DNA of 64,000 nucleotides from Streptomyces griseoruber. GTDB lineage: Bacteria > Actinomycetota > Actinomycetes > Streptomycetales > Streptomycetaceae. The stretch is taken from assembly GCF_001514205.1 (NCBI RefSeq), contig NZ_KQ948772.1, positions 150,697-214,696 on the forward strand, in the 5' to 3' direction. Within the stretch, counting starts at the first letter, position 1. Each line of letters starts with the position of its first letter. Below the pieces are notes generated by a model. The model worked only from the letters and a program-made list of their open reading frames with translations. It had not been told where the DNA came from and did not search any database. This document shows, piece by piece, positions 16,320 through 26,700 of the stretch. The position numbers and the translations under genes were made by a program.

Positions 16320-17078
16320 ATGGAGGACTTCTCCGGCAGGGCGGGCGTGGCGTTCGTCGCGGGCGGCACCGGCGGCATCGGCGCGGCCGTGGTACGGGCC
16401 CTGGCCGCACGGGGCAGCGCGGTCGCGTTCACCTACCGGTCCGACCGGGAGGGGGCCCGGGCGCTGGCCGAGGAGGTGAAGTCGGCCGGGGTGCTGCGGG
16501 TCGACCTGACCGACGAGGAGGCGACGGCCCGGGCGGTGACCGGGACGGCACGGGCGTACGGCGGGATCCACACGCTGGTGTACGCCGCCGGCCCGCATGT
16601 GCCGATGCGGCATCTGAGCCGGGTGACGCCGGGCGAGTACCGGGCCCAGCTGGAGGCGGACGCGGTCGCGTTCTTCAACCTCGTCCATCCCGCGCTGCCC
16701 GTGCTCCGGGAGAGCCGGGGCAACGTCGTCGCGGTGACCACCGTCGCCACGCGCCGCTTCCCGGTGCGCGACGGGCTGTCCTCGGGCGTGAAGGGGGCCG
16801 TGGAGGCGGTGGCCCGGGCGCTGGCCGCCGAGGAGGGCCGCTACGGGGTCCGGGTGAACTGTGTCGCGCCCGGCATGCTCGACGACGGGATCGCGGCCCG
16901 GCTGATCGCGTCGGGCGAGCTGGACGAGGCCGCCCTCGCGGTCACCCGCCGCAACATCCCGCTGCGCCGCTTCGGTGCGGCGGCGGACATCGCGGAGGCG
17001 GTGTCCTTCCTCGCCTCGGACCGGGCCGGGTTCATCACGGGACAGGCGCTGGGGGTGGACGGGGGCTACAGCGTGTGA
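16320..17078 (+). CDS. SDR-fold protein lacking the catalytic tyrosine
   Basis: 252 aa with the Rossmann motif GGTGGIGAAVVRAL, YAAGP in place of NNAG, the C-terminal DRAGFITGQALGVDGG and normal SDR length. The active-site YxxxK is not present: the aligned stretch reads LSSGVKGAVEA, so Ser stands where Tyr is expected, while Lys is kept. TTVAT supplies the nearby hydroxyl position. A reductase working without Tyr would be unusual; altered chemistry or a structural role is possible. Last gene of the rightward operon; its last 13 bases overlap the convergent amidohydrolase gene. Confidence 0.85.
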   Translation: MEDFSGRAGVAFVAGGTGGIGAAVVRALAARGSAVAFTYRSDREGARALAEEVKSAGVLRVDLTDEEATARAVTGTARAYGGIHTLVYAAGPHVPMRHLSRVTPGEYRAQLEADAVAFFNLVHPALPVLRESRGNVVAVTTVATRRFPVRDGLSSGVKGAVEAVARALAAEEGRYGVRVNCVAPGMLDDGIAARLIASGELDEAALAVTRRNIPLRRFGAAADIAEAVSFLASDRAGFITGQALGVDGGYSV

Positions 17079-18313
17079 ATCGGCCCGCCCCCGACATACG
17101 CGGCCCGGACGGTCTGCGCCGAGAGCACGTCGAGCGCCTCCCGCAGGGGGACATGGAGCAGGCACAGGTCGGCGGCCGAGCCGACGCTCAACCGGCGTGG
17201 CCTGGACGGGTGTTCGGGTGCTCCGAGGAAGAGGTCCAGGGCGGCCGAGGGGGTGATGCCTTCCCCGTCGTCACGCTCGACGGCGGCCCGCATCACCGCC
17301 CACGGGTCGTGGGTGCCGTACGGCGCGTCCGTGCCGGCGGCGACCGGGACGCCCGCCTCGGCCAGGGTGCGGCAGCGGTACAGGTGCGGGCGGTCGTCGG
17401 GGCGGACGTCGGTGGCGTAGGCGGCGGCGCGTTCCACGGGGAAGTGCGGCTGGGTCACCACGGTCACGCCGAGCCGGCGGATCCACCCGACGGTCTCCGC
17501 CGGGACGACGGCGGCGTGCTCGATCCGGTCGCCGGCGACCGGGCCCGCCTCCTCCAGGGCGAGCAGGGTCACCAGCAGCTGCACCCGGGTGACGCAGTGG
17601 ACGGCGACCGGCCGGGGCCTCGACCGGGCGACGACAAAGGCCAGTTCGGCGGGGTCGGGGAGGGTCGGGTCGTCGAGCATCAGCTTCACCGGGCCCTCGG
17701 CGGACATCACGAGGACCCGCTGCGGAAGGACGGAGAGCAGCCGCGCCAGTCCCTCGCGGGGGTGGGGGTCGGCGTTGGTGAAACCGGTGACGCCCAGCCG
17801 GGCGGCCCGTCGGCCGACCGCCGCCAGGTCGAGCGGCACGGGCGGGACGAGGTCCCGCAGCCGCCGGTCCTCCCGCCAGAGGCGGCCGTCGCCGTCGAGG
17901 CCGGCGGCGCGCAGGGCGGCGCTGTTGAGGAACCACATCGCCCCGCTGCGGTGCTGGACCCGCACCGGCCGGTCGGGGACGAGCCCGTCCAGCACCCGGC
18001 GGTCCAGTTCCCCGGCGACGCTCTCGTGGTACCCGACGGCCCGCACCCACTCCCCCGGCGCGCCGGACCGCAGCGCCGCCCCGAGCCCCTCGCCCCCGCG
18101 CACCTCACCGGGTCCGACCCGCACCGATCCCGCCTCGGCGGCGAGCGCCGCCAGGTGCACATGGTGATCGTGCAGCCCGGGCAGCAGCGCGCCACCGCGC
18201 CCGTCGACGTCGGCCGCCCCGGGCAGCCCCGGCCCGATCTCGGCGATCCGGCCGCCCCGGACCCGTACGTCGACCGGTCCGCGCCCGGCCACCTCCACGT
18301 TCCGGATCAGCAT
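17066..18313 (-). CDS. amidohydrolase family protein
   Basis: 415 aa metal-dependent hydrolase. It has the N-terminal beta-sandwich strand and metal motif GLHDHHVHL, later histidines in VHCVTR and IEHAAVV, the catalytic Asp in GTDAPYGTHDPW, and the C-terminal GSAADLCLLH that closes the sandwich domain. It is similar to the YtcJ/family 3 amidohydrolases. The start MLIRNVEV at 18313 is chosen because a normal amidohydrolase begins so; it overlaps the stop of the CoA-transferase-like gene by seven bases, making a two-gene leftward operon. A role as amidase or lactonase on a pathway intermediate is possible but not shown. Confidence 0.88.
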   Translation of the reverse strand: MLIRNVEVAGRGPVDVRVRGGRIAEIGPGLPGAADVDGRGGALLPGLHDHHVHLAALAAEAGSVRVGPGEVRGGEGLGAALRSGAPGEWVRAVGYHESVAGELDRRVLDGLVPDRPVRVQHRSGAMWFLNSAALRAAGLDGDGRLWREDRRLRDLVPPVPLDLAAVGRRAARLGVTGFTNADPHPREGLARLLSVLPQRVLVMSAEGPVKLMLDDPTLPDPAELAFVVARSRPRPVAVHCVTRVQLLVTLLALEEAGPVAGDRIEHAAVVPAETVGWIRRLGVTVVTQPHFPVERAAAYATDVRPDDRPHLYRCRTLAEAGVPVAAGTDAPYGTHDPWAVMRAAVERDDGEGITPSAALDLFLGAPEHPSRPRRLSVGSAADLCLLHVPLREALDVLSAQTVRAAYVGGGPIHTL

Positions 18314-19338
18314 GCCCGGGCGCCCGCGAGGCGGGCCGCGCACGCCGTCATCGACACGCACAGCAGTTCCCCGCCCCCGGCGGCCAGCGAGCGGGCCGTG
18401 GCCCGGGCGGCGAACAGGCCCGTGACCGGGTCGGCGAGGGCGTCGCCGAGGAAGACCGGCCGGCCGGTCCCGTCCCGGCCGGTGAGGCCCGCCGCCACGG
18501 CCGCGTCGTCACCGAAGGCGACCCGGTCGTCCGCACGGCCGTACCCGGTGATGCTCACCCAGACCCGGCCGGGCCGGGCGGCGAGAAAGCGTTCCGCGTG
18601 GATGCCGAGCCGGCGCAGCGCCCTCGGCCGGGACGCCTCGATCACGACGTCCGCCTCGGCGACGAGGTCGGCGAGGGCGGGGGTGGTGAAGTCGAGCACG
18701 CGGCTCTCGTGGCCCTCGTGCAGCAGCCGGTAGAAGCCGGGGGGCCCGGAGCGGGCGCCGTCGGGGCGGGTCGTGCTCTCCGCCTTCACCACGCTCGCTC
18801 CGGCGAGCCCCAGCAGCCGGGCGCAGAGCGGGCCGGCCCACAGGGCGGAGAGGTCGACGACCCGCAGGCCGGTGAGGGGTCGTGGCAGGCGTGGCCCGTG
18901 GCGGGTCGCCCGTACGGGGGGCCGGTCCGCGCCCGCCGAGGCGTGTGCCGCCGCCGGGATGCCCAACAGCTGGGCGTGGTGGGCGAGTTGTGCTGCCGTG
19001 ACCCCTCGCGCCGCCGTGGGCAGATCGGTCCCGGGGGCCGCTGCGAGGAGGGCGAGCAGGGCGGGCAGGGCGGCCGTGTCGTCGGGGCGGGCCAGGTTGA
19101 CGGCGGCCCAGCCGTCGGCGGTGGCGAGGAGCCGGCAGGAACCGCCCGCCGAGACCCGGCCGGGGAGGGCGGCGACCCCGGCGAGGCGGGCCCGGAGGAA
19201 GAGGGCCTCGGACAGGTCGACGGGGACGCCGGTCAGGGCGGTGAAGTCGTCGGTCGCCTCGGTGAGCGGCGCGAGGCAGGGCGACACGGACCGCGTCCAG
19301 GGCGGTGCGCCCGTCTCAAGAGTGGCGTTCTTCTCCAT
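18307..19338 (-). CDS. half-size CaiB/BaiF CoA-transferase-like protein with unusual N-terminal region
   Basis: 343 aa. Residues from about 154 carry the family III N-terminal lobe: LTGLRVVDLSALWAGPLCARLLGLAGASVVKAES, then RVLDF and an Asp-containing FGDDAAVAAGL that lines up with the catalytic region. The usual C-terminal lobe is missing, and about 150 residues of Ala/Leu-rich sequence (PVDLSEALFLRARLAG, CRLLATADGWAAVNLARPDD) precede the conserved part. Those resemble a displaced portion of the C-terminal lobe, so the gene may be a circularly rearranged or truncated transferase. Strong ribosome site GGAGGAGAAGG before ATG 19338. Divergent from crotonase 3. Confidence 0.8.
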   Translation of the reverse strand: MEKNATLETGAPPWTRSVSPCLAPLTEATDDFTALTGVPVDLSEALFLRARLAGVAALPGRVSAGGSCRLLATADGWAAVNLARPDDTAALPALLALLAAAPGTDLPTAARGVTAAQLAHHAQLLGIPAAAHASAGADRPPVRATRHGPRLPRPLTGLRVVDLSALWAGPLCARLLGLAGASVVKAESTTRPDGARSGPPGFYRLLHEGHESRVLDFTTPALADLVAEADVVIEASRPRALRRLGIHAERFLAARPGRVWVSITGYGRADDRVAFGDDAAVAAGLTGRDGTGRPVFLGDALADPVTGLFAARATARSLAAGGGELLCVSMTACAARLAGARAC

Positions 19339-19387
19339 GCGAACACCCTTCTCCTCCGAGGTGACGCAAGATTACACTCGGGGGGCC

Positions 19388-20338
19388 ATGGAGCCGCCCT
19401 TCCGACCGATCGACCTCGACCTCGACCGCGGCACCGGTCCGCCGACCCGGCCGGGCCACGCCGTGCTGGTGGGGGTGGCCGGCCGGCCCCGTCCGGTGGG
19501 CGAGGCGTTCGACGTCCTGCTGACGGCCGAACCCGACCCGCCCCGCCCCTGGGTGGGATGCGCCGACCCGGACGCCGTCGTCCGGCTCCTGCGCGAGCGG
19601 GTCACCCGGCAGCCGGCGGCGGCCGTCACCCTCGTACAGGTCCTGCGGACGGGAGCCGCGCTGCCCGCCCCCGACCGGCTGGTCCTCGAATCGCTCGCGT
19701 ACTCCGCGTTGCAGGGCGGCGCGGGTTTCCGCGACTGGCTGGCCGCCGCCCCCGCGCGCAGCCCGCGCCCGGCCGCCGAGCCGGTGCGGCTGCACCGCGA
19801 CGGCGGGTGTCTCACCGTCACCCTGGCCCGGCCCCGGGTGCGCAACGCCTTCGACGCCGCCACCCGCGACGCCCTGTGCGAGGCGCTGGAGGTGGCCGTC
19901 GCCGACCCCACGGTCACCCGTGTCGACCTGCGGGGCGAGGGTCCCGTGTTCTCCAGCGGGGGCGACCTCGCCGAGTTCGGTACGTCCCGGGATCCCGCCG
20001 CCGCCCACCTGGTCCGGGTCGGCCGCAGTCCCGCCGCCCTGTTGCAACGCTGCGCGGCGAAGGTGACCGCGCATCTGCACGGGGCCTGTGTGGGCGCGGG
20101 CATCGAACTGGCGGCGTTCGCGGGCCGGGTGCTGGCCGCCCCGGACACCACGGTGCGGCTGCCGGAGCTGGGCATGGGGCTGATTCCCGGCGCGGGCGGC
20201 ACGGTGAGCCTCCCGCCCCGGATCGGCCGGCGGCGCACGGCGTATCTCGCCCTGACCGGAACCGCGTTGGGGGCGACGGAGGCGTTCACCTGGGGGCTGG
20301 TCGACGAGATCGGCGAGGAGCCCGCCGTCCACCCGTGA
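19388..20338 (+). CDS. enoyl-CoA hydratase/isomerase family protein with N-terminal extension (crotonase 3)
   Basis: 316 aa. About 110 unrelated N-terminal residues precede a crotonase domain (from LHRDGGCLTVTLARPRVRNAFDAATRDALCEAL). The domain has the oxyanion hole GPVFSSGGDLAEFG, AHLHGACVGAGIELAAFAGRVLA (the first catalytic Glu retained in GIELA) and LPELGMGLIPGAGGTVSLPPRIG (the second Glu retained in PELG). Both hydratase residues are therefore present, unlike crotonases 1 and 2, so true enoyl-CoA hydration is likely. The start is ATG 19388 after a run of G. The gene shares a 49-bp divergent promoter region with the CoA-transferase-like gene. Confidence 0.88.
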   Translation: MEPPFRPIDLDLDRGTGPPTRPGHAVLVGVAGRPRPVGEAFDVLLTAEPDPPRPWVGCADPDAVVRLLRERVTRQPAAAVTLVQVLRTGAALPAPDRLVLESLAYSALQGGAGFRDWLAAAPARSPRPAAEPVRLHRDGGCLTVTLARPRVRNAFDAATRDALCEALEVAVADPTVTRVDLRGEGPVFSSGGDLAEFGTSRDPAAAHLVRVGRSPAALLQRCAAKVTAHLHGACVGAGIELAAFAGRVLAAPDTTVRLPELGMGLIPGAGGTVSLPPRIGRRRTAYLALTGTALGATEAFTWGLVDEIGEEPAVHP

Positions 20339-20627
20339 CACGGGCGTTCGTCAAGACCCGCCCCGACCTTTCCCGGACACTCGGCACCGGACACACAGAT
20401 TTTCCCCACACGTCATCCATGTCCACCCGAAGGCCGGAAATACGCATTCCGATTCGGACATGCGATCCAAAGGAACCCATTTCTTTCGATCGTTGATGTT
20501 TCCACGACGTGAGTCGGGAGTGAACACCGCCGGACCGGAACGTAATTCATCCGCTTTCCTCCCTCATGGCCGTCCGTCCATGACTGACCGAATCATTGCG
20601 GCTGCTTACCAGCCGATCGTTCGATCG
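20339..20627. other. AT-richer non-coding region upstream of the PKS cluster
   Basis: A gene-free stretch before the PKS promoter, clearly poorer in GC than its surroundings. It contains CGATCGTTGA at 20487-20496, which recurs at 20622-20631. No supportable reading frame was seen; it is likely regulatory. Confidence 0.5.
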
Positions 20628-20629
20628 TT
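20614..20629. repeat. tandem CGATCGTT repeat
   Basis: Two adjacent copies of CGATCGTT (20614-20621 and 20622-20629) end exactly at the -35 hexamer of the predicted PKS promoter. The element CGATCGTTGA is also found 135 bp upstream (20487-20496), pointing to an activator or repressor site. Confidence 0.6.
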
Positions 20630-20657
20630 GACCGGTGAGTAATAACGGCACTACCTT
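20628..20657 (+). promoter_or_regulatory. predicted promoter of the PKS operon
   Basis: TTGACC (20628-20633), 18 bp, TACCTT (20652-20657). This leaves a leader of about 120 nt before the ATG at 20784, which has a ribosome site CGGAGA seven bases upstream. Confidence 0.5.
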
Positions 20658-20783
20658 TCAACGCGTTTCGAGCAAGCGTTTTAATCCCGCCTTCCGCGGT
20701 GACCTGTGCCCGCGCGAATGCGGGGCACCGCCTTTGCTGTCCTGAACCCCCCACCCTGCGGTTTCACGTTGATTCGGAGAATC

Positions 20784-23700
20784 ATGACGTCCGCTGCGCG
20801 TTCCGAGGACATGATCATCGGCATCACCCCGTTCGGCGCGCCCGACGCCCGTCTCGCCCTGGCGGTCGGCCGGGCCGGCGGCCTCGGCGTGCTCGACCTG
20901 GGGCCCGGGGACCGAAGAACGCGCGAGGCGCTGGCCCGGCTGCGCCGCGCGTCACCGGGCGCCTACGGGGTGCGGGTCGGACCGGGCTGCCGGCTCACCC
21001 CGGACGATCTCCCCCCGGCAGGCGCCGGGCCGCACACGGTGGTGCTCTGCGTGGACGCGCCCTGGCCCGTGGCCGAGGTCGCGGCCCGGTATCGCGTGCT
21101 GGTGGAGGTCACCGGTCTCGCGGGGGCCGCGGAAGCGGCGCGCGCCGGGGCCCACGGGCTGATCGCGCGGGGCACCGAGTGCGGCGGCCGGGTCGGCGGG
21201 CTCGGCACCTTCGTCCTGCTCCAGCAGTTGCTCGCGGCCCAGGAGGTGGGGCTGCCGGTGTGGGCGTGCGGCGGGATCGGTCCGCGCACGGCCGCCGCCG
21301 CGGTGGCGGGCGGGGCGGCCGGAGTCGTCCTGGACAGCCAGCTCGCCCTGCTCGACGACTCGGCGCTCCCCGAACCGGCGGCCGCCGCGCTGCGCGCGAT
21401 GGACGGCTCGGAGACCGTCGTCCTGGCCGGGCACCGCGTCCTGCGCCGGCGCGGCCCCGACGCCCCCCGGGTCCCCGAGGACGCCGGGCCCGAGGCGGTG
21501 GCGGCGCTGCTCGGCGCACGCGATCCGCGCACCGAGCTGCTCCCGGTGGGCCAGGACGGTTTCCTCGCCGCCCGCTTCGCCGAACGCTGGGGCGACGCCC
21601 GGCGCACGGTCCGGGCCCTGCGCGAGGCGGTGCTGGACGCCGTACGCGACGACACGGCCTTACGGGCGCTGCGCCCCGAGTCGCCGATGAGCCGGGCGCT
21701 CGGCACCCGGCTGCCGCTCGCGCAGGGCCCGATGACCCGGGTGAGCGACGAGGCCTCCTTCGCCGCAGCGGTCGCCGCGGAGGGGGCGCTGCCGTTCCTG
21801 GCGCTGGCTCTGGCGGACGGGGCGCGGACGCGGGAGCTGCTCGCGGCGACCCGGGACGCGGTGGCGGGGCGGCCCTGGGGTGTGGGGGTGCTCGGTTTCG
21901 CACCGGAGGAGGTACGGGCCGCCCAGCTGGAGGCCGTACGGGAGCTGCGGCCGACGCACGCGGTCATCGCGGGCGGGCGGCCGTCCCAGGCGCAGGCCCT
22001 GGAGCGGGACGGCATCCGGACCTTCCTGCACGTGCCGTCGCCGGGGCTGCTGCGGCAGTTCCTCCAGGCGGGGGCGCGCCGGTTCGTGTTCGAGGGCTCG
22101 GAGTGCGGCGGGCATGTGGGACCGCGCGCCGGCTTCCCGCTCTGGGAGGCCCAACTCGCCGTCCTTGAGGACCACTTGGCCGAGGCCGACGGCTCGGACC
22201 TGGAGGTGTTCTTCGCGGGCGGGGTGCACGACGAGCGGTCGGCGGCGATGGTCGCCGCGCTGGCCGCGCCGCTGACCGCGCGCGGGGCGGCGGTCGGTGT
22301 GCTGATGGGGACGGCCTACCTCTTCACCGAGGAGGCGGTGGCGCACGGAGCGATCCGCCCGCTGTTCCAGCGCCAGGTCCTGGCCGCCGAGGGCACCACG
22401 CTGCTGGAGTCGGCGCCGGGCCACGCCACCCGGTGTGTGCCGAGCCCGTTCGCCGCCGACTTCCGCACCCAGGAGGCGCGGCTGCGCGCTCAGGGCGTGC
22501 CCGAGCGGCAGGTCTGGGAGGAGCTGGAGCGCCTCAACGTGGGCCGGCTGCGCCTCGCCAGCAAGGGCGTGACCCGCGACGGCGACGGCGCCCTCACCCC
22601 GGTCGACGAGCGGCGCCAGTACGCCGAGGGGATGTTCATGGCCGGGGAGGTGGCCGTGCTGCGCTCGGCCACCACGACCCTCGCCGCGCTGCACGCGTCC
22701 GTGACGACCGGCGCGGCCGATCATCTCTCCCTGCGGGCGGCCGAATTGGGGGTGACCGCGGACGGGCGGCAGGCGCCCGGGGCCCCGGCGCCGCTGGACA
22801 TCGCCGTCGTCGGCATGGCGTGCATGTTCCCGCAGGCACCCGATCTGCCCACCTTCTGGGCCAACGTCGTCGGCGGCGTCGACGCGGTCGGCGAGGTCCC
22901 GGCCGACCGCTGGGACCCGGCGGTCCACCACGGCGAGTCCACCCCGTCGAAGTGGGGCGGCTTCCTGCCGCCGATCCCCTTCGACCCGCTGCGCTACGGC
23001 ATCCCGCCCGCCTCCCTCGGCAGTGTCGAACCGGTGCAGCTGCTGTCCCTGGAGGCCGCCCGGCGGGCCCTGGAGGACGCCGGATACGGCGACGGCGGAC
23101 GGGAGTTCGACCGCTCACGGACCTCGGTGGTGTTCGGCGCGGAGGCGGGCAGCGACCTGTCGAACGCGGCCACGCTGCGGGCCGTGCTGCCCTCGTACTA
23201 CGGGAAGGTGCCGGCCGGCCTGGAAGAGCAGCTCCCCCGGCTCACCGAGGACTCCTTCCCCGGCATGCTCGCCAACGTCATCTCCGGGCGGATCGCCAAC
23301 CGGCTCGATCTCGGCGGCGCCAACTACACGGTCGACGCGGCCTGCGCGTCCTCGCTCGCCGCGGTGGACGTCGCCTGCAAGGAACTCGTCGGCGGGACCT
23401 CCGACGTGGTGCTGTGCGGCGGCGCCGACCTGCACAACGGCATCAACGACTATGTGCTGTTCTCCTCCGTCCACGCCCTGTCCCCCACCGGCCGCTCCCG
23501 GGCCTTCGACGGCTCGGCGGACGGCATCGCCCTCGGCGAGGGCGTGGCCTGTGTCGTCCTCAAACGGCTCGCGGACGCCGAACGCGACGGCGACCGGATC
23601 TACGGCGTCGTCAAGGGCCTCGGCGCCTCCAGCGACGGCCGCTCCCTCGGCCTGACCGCCCCCCGCCCGGAGGGCCAGCGCTCGGCGCTGGAGCGGGCGT

Positions 23701-26700
23701 ACCGCAGCGCGGGCGTCTCCCCGGCCGACGTCGGTCTCGTCGAGGCGCACGGCACCGGAACGGTGGTCGGCGACCGTACCGAACTGCGCATCCTCAGCGA
23801 GGTGTTCACAGAGGCCGGGGCGGAGACCGGTGCCTGTGTGCTCGGTTCGGTGAAATCGCAGATCGGGCACACCAAGTGCGCGGCCGGACTGGCCGGGATG
23901 ATCAAGACGCTGCTGGCGCTGTACACCGGTGTCCGGCCGCCGACGCTGCATGTCGAGGCGCCCAACGCGGCCTGGGACGCGGACAGCCCGTTCGCCTTCC
24001 ACGCGGAGGCCCGGCCGTGGGCGGCGCCCGCCGCCGAACGGCTCGCCGGGGTGAGCGCGTTCGGGTTCGGCGGCACCAACTTCCACGCCGTGCTGAGCGC
24101 CTACGCGGACGGCGCGCCGCCGGTGCGGGGCCTGGACGCGTGGCCGGCCGAGCTGTTCCTGTTCCGGGGCCGGGACGAGGCCGCCGCCCACCGGGCGGTC
24201 GAGGAGCTGCTGCGCGCGGCGGAGGCCGAGGGCCGGCCGTGGCGGCTGCGCGACCTGGCGCTGAGCGCGGCCCGGCGGTCGGACGCGAGCGGCGATCCCG
24301 TGCGGATCGCGGTCGTGGCGACGGACGTCGACGACCTCACCGGCAAGCTCCGGCGGGCGCTGCGCGGCGAGTCCGACCCCCGGCACGGGCTGCACCCGCA
24401 CGACCCGCAGGACGGCGCGGTCGCCTTCCTCTTCCCCGGCCAGGGCAGTCAGCGCCCCGGTATGCTCGCCGAACTCTTCCTGGTCTTCCCCGAGTTGCGC
24501 CCCTACCTGGAACTCGGCCGCGCCCACGCCGACGCGCTGTATCCACCGGCCGCCTTCGACGAGTCCGCACGGGAGGGGCAGCGGGCCGCTCTGACCGACA
24601 CCCGGGTCGCCCAGCCCGCCCTCGGTGTCGCCGGGCTCGCCGCGCACGCCGTGCTCACGGCGGCCGGGGTACGCCCGGACATGGCCGCCGGGCACAGCTA
24701 CGGCGAGCTGGTCGCCCTGTGCGCGGCCGGCGCCCTCGATCCCGACACCCTGCTGGAACTGAGCGCCGAGCGGGCGGCGGCCATCCTGGACGCCGCCTCC
24801 GGTGCCGGTCCGGAGCCCGGCACCATGGCCGCCGTCGCGGCCGGCGCCGAGGAGGTGGCCCGGGCCCTGCGGACGGCGGGGGCGCCGGACTCGGTCGTCC
24901 TCGCCAACCGCAACTCGCCCGAGCAGACGGTGATCTCGGGCCCGACCGACGCGGTCACGGACGCCGTACGGCTGCTGCGCGAGGCCGGTCTCGGTGCGAA
25001 ACGGATCCCGGTCGCCTGCGCCTTCCACAGCCCGCTCGTCGCCGGGGCCGCCGACCGGTTCGCCGCGGCGCTCGCCGAACGTCCGGTGCACGCACCCGAG
25101 TTCCCGGTGTGGGCCAACCGCACGGCCGCCCCCTATCCGGCGGACCCGGACGCCGTACGGGCCGGGCTCGCCGCGCAGATCGGTGCGCCCGTCGCCTTCG
25201 CCGAGCAGATCGAGGCGATGTACGAGGCGGGGGCGCGGGTCTTCGTCGAGGCCGGTCCGGGGTCCGTGCTGACGCGGCTGGTCGGACAGATCCTCGGCGA
25301 CCGGCCGCACCGCACGGTGGCCTGCGAGCCCCGGCCCGGCGGCGGACTGCCCGGCTGGCTCGACGCGCTGGCCCGGCTCGCCGTGGCGGGGCTGCCGGTG
25401 CGCACCGGCGGGCTGCTGCGCGGCCGGGACGCCGTCGACGCCGTCCACGCCCCCGCACCGAAGCGGCCGGGCTGGACGGTGGACGGACAGCTGGTCCGCA
25501 CGGCCTCCGGCGCGCTGCTGCCCGGCGCGCTCGCACCCGCCCGACGCGTCGGGGACCCCGTCGAAAGGACTGTGCCGACTGTGACGACGAACCCTCCGCA
25601 CGGCGTCCCCGCCGACCGGGACGCGCTGATCTCCGAGTTCCTGCGCACCAGCCGGGAGATGATCGCCGCCCAACGGGACGTGCTGCTCACCTACTTCGGG
25701 GCCACACCGGGGGCGCATCTCCCGGCCCCCCTCGCGCCGCGGACCGAGGGCCGGCCCGAGGCGATCCCGGCGGTGCCCGCCCTCGCCGCGGTGCCGGCGC
25801 CCGCACCGGCGCCCGTCCCCGAACCCGCTCCCGCTCCCGCCGGTGACACCGACGTCCAGCAGGTCGTCCTGGAGATCATCAGCGAGCACACCGGCTACCC
25901 CGTCGACATGATCGAGCCCGACCTCGATCTGGAGGCGGACCTCAGCATCGACTCCATCAAGCGGGCCGAGATCGCCGGGGAGCTGGCGAAGCGACTGGGC
26001 GCCGGGGGCGCGGCGGACCTCGCCTCGCTGGACGACGCCGAACTGGAGGAACTGGCGAAGGCACGGACGGCCGCGGCGGTGACGGACTGGCTCAGGTCCC
26101 GGCTGGACGGTCCGGCCCCGGCGGGAGCGGCCTCGGGACCGGCGGACGCGGGACCGTCCGGGCCGCCGGACGGGGAGCCGTCCGGGCCCCCCGTCGACGA
26201 GGTCACCGGTGAGCCGCCCCGGCGGCATGTGCTGCGGCCGGTCCTGCTCGACTCCGCCGCGTCCGACCCGTCCGCCGTGCTGTCCGGCACCCGCTGGGCC
26301 CTTCTCGGGGACGCCCCGCAGGCCGCCGCGCGGCTCGCGGCCCACGGCGCCGAGGTCGTCGTACACGCCCGGGACCATGCGCTGTCCGAGGCGGACGGGC
26401 CGGTGGACGGTGTGCTGTACCTCGGGGCGCTCGCCGGGCCCGAGGACGACGTGCCGGTGCTGCCCGACGCGTTCGGTGTGCTCAAGGCGGCCCTCGGCCG
26501 CGGTCCGCGCCGGCTGCTGGCCGTGCGGCACCTGGACGGCGGGGCACCGAACGCCCGCTCGGCCGGGCTGCGCGGCCTGTTCCGCACCGTGGCGCGGGAG
26601 TACCCGCAGACGCTCGCCCGGCTGGTCGACCTGGCCGACGCCTCGCCGGACGCGGTCGCGCGGGCCGTGGTCGAGGAGGCCGTGGCCGCCGACCGGACGC

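Noticed and set aside
14183..18733. 1516-aa rightward open frame
   Set aside because: Out-of-frame reading of several opposite and same-strand genes with intact motifs in the other frames.
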